DNA from: Hankyongella sp964404985
Lineage (GTDB): Bacteria; Pseudomonadota; Alphaproteobacteria; Sphingomonadales; Sphingomonadaceae
Length of the DNA: 64,000 bases
NCBI GenBank assembly: GCA_964404985.1
Contig: CAYOMD010000012.1
Span: 5,201 to 69,200, forward strand
Direction: 5' to 3'
Shown: positions 1 to 5,706 of the stretch, one piece after another
Layout: every line of letters begins with the position of its first letter
Position numbering within the stretch: the stretch's first letter is position 1
Made by a program: the position numbers and the translations under genes
Notes under the pieces: model-generated
Told to the model about the DNA's origin: nothing
Seen by the model: only the letters and a program-made list of their open reading frames with translations
Databases searched by the model: none

Positions 1-246
1 ACCAAGCAGTATGCGCCCGATCTGACGGACGACGAACTGGAGGCAATCGGTCGCGACCCGTTCCTGATTGCCCATGCCTTGGCTGACCCTGCAAACCGCT
101 GCGTGGTAACAACGGAAGTGTCAAAGCGAAGGCAGCAGCGGCAGAACCGTCGTATTCCTGATGTCTGCGCTGACGTCGGTGTTCAATGCTGCGACACGTT
201 CACGATGTTGCGTGCGCTGCGATTCAGCACGCGCTGGCGTTTCTGA
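1..246 (+). CDS. DUF4411 family PIN-like protein (5' end outside window)
   Basis: An open frame enters from the left edge and ends with TGA at 244-246, giving 81 C-terminal residues. It contains DPFLIAHAL, VVTTE and IPDVC, followed by a C-terminal leucine/arginine-rich stretch. These match the C-terminal half of DUF4411, a PIN-fold (putative RNase toxin) family. Members often pair with an antitoxin that has HTH and ImmA/IrrE-like domains; such a gene would lie upstream of the window. The acidic residues of the N-terminal half are not visible here. The tail is rich in Arg and Gln, so the last residues may be diverged. The family call rests on motif memory only. Confidence 0.6.
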   Translation, partial: TKQYAPDLTDDELEAIGRDPFLIAHALADPANRCVVTTEVSKRRQQRQNRRIPDVCADVGVQCCDTFTMLRALRFSTRWRF

Positions 247-300
247 AACTGAGCTACGGCTGGGTGAGACATGTGCCATAGCCAAGCCCCGTGTCTAGCA

Positions 301-359
301 CGGGGCGACGATGGGGGAGAGAGACACCACAACGGGGTGACGATGGGGGAGAGAGACAC
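301..359. repeat. Two tandem 27-bp intergenic repeats
   Basis: Positions 301-327 and 333-359 carry the same 27-base unit with one C/T difference (core gacgatgggggagagagaca), at a 32-bp period. They lie in the non-coding gap between the DUF4411 gene and the DUF898 gene. There is no coding potential. They look like a short intergenic repeat family of the genome; the function is unknown. Confidence 0.7.
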
Positions 360-433
360 ACCGCACCCGGCGTAACCGTTGACTTCGCCAGCACCCGTGC
401 GAGTATCCCCATGCAAAACACACGGGGGCAGCC

Positions 434-1510
434 ATGGATATGAGCTTGAGCGGCGAGCGTCGCGAACAGCCGGCGTTTACCGGCCAGATGAGCGACTTCT
501 TCATCATGCAGCTGGTCAATCTGGCGCTGACCATCGTGACACTCGGCATCTACCGCTTTTGGGGGGTGACACGGGTGCGCCGCTACCTCTGGAGCCATAC
601 GACAGTCCAGGGTGCGCCGCTCGAATGGGCCGGCACCGGCATGGAGCTGTTCAAGGGCTTCCTGATCCTGCTGCTGTTTTTCACCATTCCCCTGGGTGCG
701 CTGTCCTTCTGGCTCCAGAGCCTGCTCCTCCGGCAGGAGTGGACCCTCGCCTTGACCCTCTACGGGCTGCTGATGATCGGCATCTTCTATCTGAGCGGGG
801 TCGCGATCTTCCGTATGATGCGCTATCGCCTCAGCCGTACCTATTGGCAGGGTGTGCGTGGCGGCAGTGACGATGGCGGCTGGCGCTACGGGCTGGGCTA
901 CATGGCGCGCGGCTTCACCGTGCCATTCAGCTTGACCCTCACCACGCCCTGGCTCACCGCCTGGGGCTGGAACGCCCTGTTTGCCAGAATGAGTTTCGGC
1001 AGCCTGCCGTTCGACGCAGATGCACGCTGGGGGGATTTGTTCGGCAAGTATCTTGGCGCAATCTTCCTCGCGATCCTCTACATTGTCGCGATTGTTAGCT
1101 TAGGGTTTGGGAGTGCAGCGCTGGAGGGCGGTGCGCCGAATCCGGCAATGGCGGTGCTGCTGGCCCTCGTGGCAGGTCCCCTGATCTACATCGGCTTGCC
1201 GCTGATCTTCCTGAACTACGCGGCCTTCCTGCACCGGCATATGTTCGATCACCTGAGCCTGGGGCCGGTGCGCTTCGAATTCGACGCGACGACGTTTGAC
1301 TGGCTGAAATACTATCTCGTCAATATGGCGCTGGTGGTCTTCACGTTCGGCATCGGGGCACTGTTGCTCTCCTACCGGCACTGGCAGTTCTACACGCGGC
1401 ACCTGACCGTGATCGGGGACCTCGGTGCACTCGACATCGCACAGTCAAGCACGGCCGCCCTGCGGCAGGGCGAAGGGCTGGCCGACGCCTTTGATATCGG
1501 CGCGATCTGA
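434..1510 (+). CDS. DUF898 (YjgN-like) inner-membrane protein
   Basis: This 358-residue polytopic membrane protein has the DUF898/YjgN layout. An N-terminal soluble patch ends in FTGQMSDFFIM, then TLGIYRFW and VRRYLW motifs occur next to a membrane helix. Further hydrophobic helices follow, and the motif recurs near the C terminus as YYLVNMALVVFTFGIGA and YRHWQFY. ATGGATATG gives two possible starts (434 or 440). The family has no assigned reaction. It is followed immediately by M48-type genes, a common pairing for DUF898, which suggests a membrane quality-control role by inference. The last 16 residues (ending LADAFDIGAI) are duplicated at the end of the next gene, and the stop codon overlaps the next start (TGATGG). 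Confidence 0.85.
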   Translation: MDMSLSGERREQPAFTGQMSDFFIMQLVNLALTIVTLGIYRFWGVTRVRRYLWSHTTVQGAPLEWAGTGMELFKGFLILLLFFTIPLGALSFWLQSLLLRQEWTLALTLYGLLMIGIFYLSGVAIFRMMRYRLSRTYWQGVRGGSDDGGWRYGLGYMARGFTVPFSLTLTTPWLTAWGWNALFARMSFGSLPFDADARWGDLFGKYLGAIFLAILYIVAIVSLGFGSAALEGGAPNPAMAVLLALVAGPLIYIGLPLIFLNYAAFLHRHMFDHLSLGPVRFEFDATTFDWLKYYLVNMALVVFTFGIGALLLSYRHWQFYTRHLTVIGDLGALDIAQSSTAALRQGEGLADAFDIGAI

Positions 1511-1850
1511 TGGAGCCCGGCGCACGCCCGGCGACCCTCTATGATGGTCAGGTGGCCAGAGCGCGGCCGGTCCACTTGCGGCTGGCCAACGGCATGGTGC
1601 ATATTCACACCGACACGGGCGAGGCCGAGCCGATCCCGATTGAGGACCTGAAAGCCCTGCCCGACCGCAGGCAGGCGGCGTTCCAGCACACGCAGCGGGA
1701 TGGTTGGCGGCTGATCTTTGATGAGCCCCTGCCCGATGCTTGGGCCAGCCAGATGCCCGCGCACGAGACCTGGCGCACCCATCTCGACCGCATCGGCCTG
1801 GGCCCGGCGCTGGCGATGGGAGCGGCGGCGGTTGCGCTGCTGGTGCTGTT
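1463..1850. repeat. 686-bp-offset direct repeat, copy 1
   Basis: Bases 1463-1799 are identical to 2149-2485 (337 bp), and similarity continues to about 1850/2536. The unit covers the last 16 codons of the DUF898 gene plus the N-terminal part of the M48 gene. The identity stops abruptly on the left: base 1462 differs, and the sequence before it is unrelated. Confidence 0.9.
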
Positions 1851-2196
1851 CTGGGATAGGTTCATTGACCTAATGAAGACGATGGTCGCAATGGTTGCGC
1901 TGCTGGTGCTGTTCTGTGTGGAGTATATTCACCTGGTGTTGGCGGTGGGTGGTGCGGCGGTTAAGGTGCTGGTGCAGCTCTGGGATAGGTTCATTGACCT
2001 AATGAAGACGATGGTCGCAATGGTTGCGCTGCTGGCGGTGGTCTGGCCGCCCACCTTCGCAGAGCTTGGCGACCAGATGGTTGCGCAGCTTGAGCAAGGG
2101 GACAAGCGGTACACGGAGGCGACCGGGCAGCGTGCACTCGATGCTCTCCGGCAGGGCGAAGGGCTGGCCGACGCCTTTGATATCGGCGCGATCTGA
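1510..2196 (+). pseudogene. Truncated M48-type protease copy fused to the DUF898 tail
   Basis: The 228-residue frame starts like the intact M48 gene downstream, with about 97 identical N-terminal residues followed by a similar stretch. It has no HExxH motif and no protease domain. After a hydrophobic region with an internal 43-codon duplication, it matches the intact protein again at ELGDQMVAQLE and QRALDAL. It then switches to the 16-residue C terminus of the upstream DUF898 protein. This is what a 686-bp tandem duplication with an illegitimate junction near 2147 would give. It may still be translated, since there are no stops and both ends overlap neighbouring starts and stops, but it cannot be a peptidase. 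It could be a membrane-anchored decoy or simply decay. Confidence 0.75.
1851..2035. repeat. 56-bp exact duplication inside the truncated M48 copy
   Basis: The 56 bases at 1851-1906 recur exactly at 1980-2035, an offset of 129 bp or 43 codons, so the frame is kept. They encode a WDRFIDLMKTMVAMVALL segment twice and lengthen the hydrophobic region of the truncated copy. The intact downstream gene has only one such helix and lacks this sequence. Confidence 0.9.
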
Positions 2197-2536
2197 TGGA
2201 GCCCGGCGCACGCCCGGCGACCCTCTATGATGGTCAGGTGGCCAGAGCGCGGCCGGTCCACTTGCGGCTGGCCAACGGCATGGTGCATATTCACACCGAC
2301 ACGGGCGAGGCCGAGCCGATCCCGATTGAGGACCTGAAAGCCCTGCCCGACCGCAGGCAGGCGGCGTTCCAGCACACGCAGCGGGATGGTTGGCGGCTGA
2401 TCTTTGATGAGCCCCTGCCCGATGCTTGGGCCAGCCAGATGCCCGCGCACGAGACCTGGCGCACCCATCTCGACCGCATCGGCCTCGGCCCGGCGCTGGC
2501 GATGGGCGGTGCGGCGGTTGCGCTGCTGGTGCTGCT
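2149..2536. repeat. 686-bp-offset direct repeat, copy 2
   Basis: This is the second copy of the unit at 1463-1850. Near-perfect identity at the DNA level, including third codon positions, implies a recent duplication or ongoing gene conversion. Confidence 0.9.
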
Positions 2537-3266
2537 CTGGGCCACGTTCATCGATCTGGTGTTGGCGGTGGTCCCGCCCTCTGCGTTCACGGAGCTTGGC
2601 GACCAGATGGTCGCGCAGCTGGAGCGGGGCGATGGCCGGTGCACGGGGGTCGCCGGGCAGCGCGCGCTTGATGCGCTGGCGGGGCGGATGTTCGCGCTCG
2701 ACCGCTTCGTCGAGCCGGTCTCCCGCATCACCGTGATCAACAACCCCGTGGAGAATGCGCTGGCGGCACCGGGTGGTCATGTGGTGATTTTCAAGGGGCT
2801 GATCGATAAAGCAGAGTCGCCCGATGCGCTGGCAGGCGTGCTGGCGCATGAGCTCGCTCATGTCGAGCAGCGGCACGCGACCCGCGGGGCGGTGCGCGGC
2901 CTCGGGTTGGGGTTGATCGCGCAAGTGTTCGGCGGCGATATCGGCGCGATCACGCAAGGGTTCTTGCAGCTTGCCTATGGGCGGGAGGCCGAGCGTGCGG
3001 CGGACAAGGCGGCACTGGCGGCACTGGACCGTATCAACGCCTCGCCGGCCGGGCTTGCCGGCTTCTTTGGTCGTCTGTCGAAGTCAGGCGGCAAGCTGGA
3101 TGCGCGGCTGCGTGCCCTGCTCACCTATGTCTCCACCCACCCGGACCCCGGCGACCGGCAGGCGGACATCCGCGCTGCTGTCGATCCGGCACGTCGCTAC
3201 ACCCCGGCGCTGAGCGCCACGGAGTGGCACATGGTCAAGGCCATGTGCACGCGGACCGCTAAATAG
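2196..3266 (+). CDS. M48 family metalloprotease with N-terminal domain
   Basis: This 356-residue protein has a soluble N-terminal domain (about 1-95), one membrane helix (about 100-130) and an M48 peptidase domain. The zinc motif HELAH is at residues 218-222, and the downstream glutamate ligand lies in GREAERAAD (about 262-270). The topology suggests a membrane-anchored, BepA/HtpX-like protease, probably working on envelope or membrane proteins. Its start overlaps the stop of the truncated copy (TGATGG), so the three genes from 434 are translationally coupled. Its N-terminal 97 residues are duplicated in the preceding gene. The physiological substrate is unknown. Confidence 0.88.
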   Translation: MEPGARPATLYDGQVARARPVHLRLANGMVHIHTDTGEAEPIPIEDLKALPDRRQAAFQHTQRDGWRLIFDEPLPDAWASQMPAHETWRTHLDRIGLGPALAMGGAAVALLVLLWATFIDLVLAVVPPSAFTELGDQMVAQLERGDGRCTGVAGQRALDALAGRMFALDRFVEPVSRITVINNPVENALAAPGGHVVIFKGLIDKAESPDALAGVLAHELAHVEQRHATRGAVRGLGLGLIAQVFGGDIGAITQGFLQLAYGREAERAADKAALAALDRINASPAGLAGFFGRLSKSGGKLDARLRALLTYVSTHPDPGDRQADIRAAVDPARRYTPALSATEWHMVKAMCTRTAK

Positions 3267-3316
3267 CCGCAGCACCCCTCTCGACTCCCGTGTACGGGCC
3301 GGGCAGTGTACCGGGG

Positions 3317-4072
3317 ATGTTGAACGAACCCTATGCCCTGCTGGATCGCGGCGATGGCGTGCGCCTCGCCTATGATGCCATCCCCGGCGACAGCCCGACC
3401 TGGCTGTTCCTGCCGGGGTACATGTCAGACATGAACGGCACCAAGGCGCTGGCGCTGGCGGGCCAGGCGCGCGCACTGGGGCAGGCCATGGTGCGCTTTG
3501 ACTATTCCGGCTGCGGGGCATCCGCCGGGGCCTTTGCCGAGAGGTCGATCGGCCGCTGGCGGGATGACGCACTGGCGATCCTCGACAGTGTGATCGAGGG
3601 CCCGGTCGTGCTGGTCGGCTCGTCGATGGGCGGCTGGATCGCCCTGCTGACGGCGCTGGCCCGCCCGGCGCGGGTGCAGGGGCTGGTGCTGATCGCCCCG
3701 GCGCCAGACTTTACCGAATGGGGTCTGGACCTTGACGCGGCTGATCGCGCCCTGCTGACGGACAAGGGCTATATCGAGCGCCCGAGCGACTATGGGCCGG
3801 AGCCCTATCGCTACCACCGCGCTTTACTTGAGGACGCCCCGACCCGCACCCTGCTGGACAAGGACCTGCCGATCCGCTGCCCGGTGCGCCTTCTGCACGG
3901 CCAGCAGGACGCGGATGTGCCGTGGGAGCTGTCGCTCGCCATCGCCGAGCGCCTGCAGTCCGACGATGTCCGGATCGCGCTGGTCAAGGACGGCGACCAC
4001 CGCCTCTCCCGCCCGCAGGACATCGCGCTGTTGCTCGGCGCGGCAGGAGAATTAATCATGCTGGCGGACTGA
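3317..4072 (+). CDS. Alpha/beta hydrolase
   Basis: This 251-residue serine hydrolase has the nucleophile elbow GSSMGG, an acidic residue in HGQQDADVPW and a C-terminal histidine in KDGDHRLS, a full Ser-Asp-His triad. FLPGY near the N terminus forms the oxyanion strand. The size and motifs resemble ABHD10/YqiA-like esterases or thioesterases. The start is chosen at ATG 3317 because the protein then opens with the expected strand. A GTG at 3290 in the same frame is the alternative; neither has a strong ribosome site. The substrate is not predictable. Confidence 0.85.
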   Translation: MLNEPYALLDRGDGVRLAYDAIPGDSPTWLFLPGYMSDMNGTKALALAGQARALGQAMVRFDYSGCGASAGAFAERSIGRWRDDALAILDSVIEGPVVLVGSSMGGWIALLTALARPARVQGLVLIAPAPDFTEWGLDLDAADRALLTDKGYIERPSDYGPEPYRYHRALLEDAPTRTLLDKDLPIRCPVRLLHGQQDADVPWELSLAIAERLQSDDVRIALVKDGDHRLSRPQDIALLLGAAGELIMLAD

Positions 4073-4169
4073 GGGCCAGCAATGTAGACTGTCTTCGCAA
4101 ACGTGGTTTTTTTAGACCCTTCGTGTTCTCACTGTAACGCATCATAGCGACGCATCGAACGTTTGCATG

Positions 4170-4185
4170 TAAACAGATCTGTTTA
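4170..4185. promoter_or_regulatory. 16-bp perfect palindrome upstream of YHS gene
   Basis: The sequence taaacagatctgttta is a perfect palindrome that ends 9 bases before the AGGAGA ribosome site of the YHS-domain gene. Its position in the leader fits an operator for a dimeric repressor. No cognate regulator gene is adjacent. Confidence 0.45.
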
Positions 4186-4204
4186 TTTCCATAGGAGACA
4201 GAAG

Positions 4205-4684
4205 ATGATCACGCACACGACCCGTCGTATGGTTCTCACCGCTCTTGCCGCTCTGGCATTCAGCGCGCCGCTCGTCGCAGCCCCGGCCTTCGCCAAGGAA
4301 GAGGTGTTTGTCGACGCCAAGGGCGTCGCGATCCATGGGCGGGACCCCGTATCCTACTTCAACGGCAAGGGCGTTCCCGGCAAGGCGCAATTCGCCTCGA
4401 AATATGAAGGTGCGACCTATTATTTCTCCGATGCTGCCAACAAAGCGAAGTTTGACGCCAAGCCGGCTGCTTACGCGCCACAATTCGGAGGCTTTTGTGC
4501 CTATGGCACTGCAGTCGAGCGCAAATTCCGTACCGATCCGACAACCGGCACGGTGGTGAACGGCAAGCTCTACTTCAACAAGAACCCGGATGTCGCCAAG
4601 ACATGGAGCAAGGACATTCCCGGCAATATCAAGAAGGCTGATGCCAACTGGCCGGAAGTGAAGACCCGCTCGATCGACGGCTGA
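4205..4684 (+). CDS. YHS domain-containing exported protein
   Basis: This 159-residue protein has an N-terminal export signal with twin arginines (TTRRMVLTALAAL) and a predicted cut after APAFA, so Tat or Sec export is plausible. The mature part has the YHS-type pattern GRDPVSYF, then YYFSDAANKAKF and GGFCAYGTA. YHS domains are small metal- or haem-associated folds found with copper and redox proteins. The start at 4205 is preferred over the upstream in-frame ATG at 4163 because AGGAGA sits 8 bases before it. The gene is monocistronic: a palindrome lies upstream and a terminator downstream. Confidence 0.85.
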   Translation: MITHTTRRMVLTALAALAFSAPLVAAPAFAKEEVFVDAKGVAIHGRDPVSYFNGKGVPGKAQFASKYEGATYYFSDAANKAKFDAKPAAYAPQFGGFCAYGTAVERKFRTDPTTGTVVNGKLYFNKNPDVAKTWSKDIPGNIKKADANWPEVKTRSIDG

Positions 4685-4702
4685 TCCGAGCGTAGCACCA
4701 GC

Positions 4703-4744
4703 AACGCCTCCGTTCGTCGCGCGCGGCGGATGGAGGCGTTTTTG
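4703..4744 (+). terminator. Rho-independent terminator of YHS gene
   Basis: The stem aacgcctcc / ggaggcgtt (4703-4711 with 4732-4740) encloses a GC-rich loop and runs into a T-rich tail (gtttttgttt). It lies 19 bases after the YHS stop codon. Confidence 0.8.
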
Positions 4745-4802
4745 TTTGCGGCATGGACGATGCTGCCTCGCCCTGTGGCTGCAAATCGCTTAAGTATGCA
4801 TA

Positions 4803-5543
4803 ATGATTCTGATCCTTATTGCTGCCGCTGTTGCCGCGCAAACCCTGCAGGCAGAAACGCCCCAGGCCGTCGTGGACTATCGCGGTTGCCTGAGCAAGGC
4901 GCAGGCCGCACCATCGGATGCTGTGCTGGAGGCGGAGGCCTGGGCAAAGCGCGGCGGCGGCGTCGCGGCGCTGCATTGCCTGGGTGTGGCGCAGACGGCA
5001 GGCCGTCAACCGGCCGAGGGCGCGCGCACGCTGGAGGCGGCGGCGCAGGCCGCGGCAAAACCGGCCCTGACCGCCGAGCTGCTGGCGCAGGCGGGCAACG
5101 CCTGGCTGCTGGCGGACCGCCCGGCAGAGGCGCGCACCGCCCTCAGCCGCGCCATCGCGCTGGCGCAGGCCGAGCCGGAGCGGCTGGCCGAATTGCTGGT
5201 GGACCGGGCGCGCGCCGCCGCCAGTGCGCAGGACTGGCCGGCAAGCATCGCGGACCTGCGCAGTGCCACCCGGGAGCTGCCCAAGCGCGCGGACATCTGG
5301 CTGCTGCTGGCCACCGCCCAGCGCCATACGGGCGATACAGCAGGTGCGGCGGGCGCAGTGGAGCAGGCGTTCGCACTCGACCCGGATGACCCCGCGATCC
5401 GGCTGGAGCGCGGCAACGCCCGCGCCCGCGCCGGCGACATGCCCGGTGCCCGCAAGGACTGGCAGGCTGCGGTCGACAATGCCGCGCGTGACCCGGACTC
5501 GGCCCGGCTCGCCCGCCAGAATCTGGACGGCACGGGTCAGTAG
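4803..5543 (+). CDS. Tetratricopeptide-repeat protein, exported
   Basis: This 246-residue protein opens with a very short hydrophobic signal-like segment (MILILIAAAVAAQ) and continues as alternating alanine-rich helices. Recognisable TPR signatures include AGNAWLLADRPAEARTALSR, WLLLATAQRHTGDTAGAA and LERGNARARAGDMPGARKDW. It probably acts as a periplasmic scaffold. Nothing in the sequence identifies its partner. It stands alone between a terminator and the convergent RTX gene. Confidence 0.75.
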   Translation: MILILIAAAVAAQTLQAETPQAVVDYRGCLSKAQAAPSDAVLEAEAWAKRGGGVAALHCLGVAQTAGRQPAEGARTLEAAAQAAAKPALTAELLAQAGNAWLLADRPAEARTALSRAIALAQAEPERLAELLVDRARAAASAQDWPASIADLRSATRELPKRADIWLLLATAQRHTGDTAGAAGAVEQAFALDPDDPAIRLERGNARARAGDMPGARKDWQAAVDNAARDPDSARLARQNLDGTGQ

Positions 5544-5654
5544 AGCGGCATCAATGGCTGCCAGCTGCCTCGCGATCACGCAAACCGGAGTTTGTTGACC
5601 TCCCGCCATACCGCTCTCCCCCCCGCAAACGGGAGGGGCTGAGAGGCTGCGTTC

Positions 5655-5677
5655 CCCCTCCCTCAACGAGGGAGGGG
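5655..5677. terminator. Perfect 10-bp hairpin between convergent genes
   Basis: Positions 5655-5664 and 5668-5677 form a perfect 10-bp GC-rich stem with a 3-base loop (aac). It lies between the TPR gene and the convergent RTX gene. There is no T tract, so it may be a palindromic repeat rather than a classical terminator. Confidence 0.45.
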
Positions 5678-5706
5678 AGAGTGGGTCTGTTTGATATCAT
5701 AAGGCT

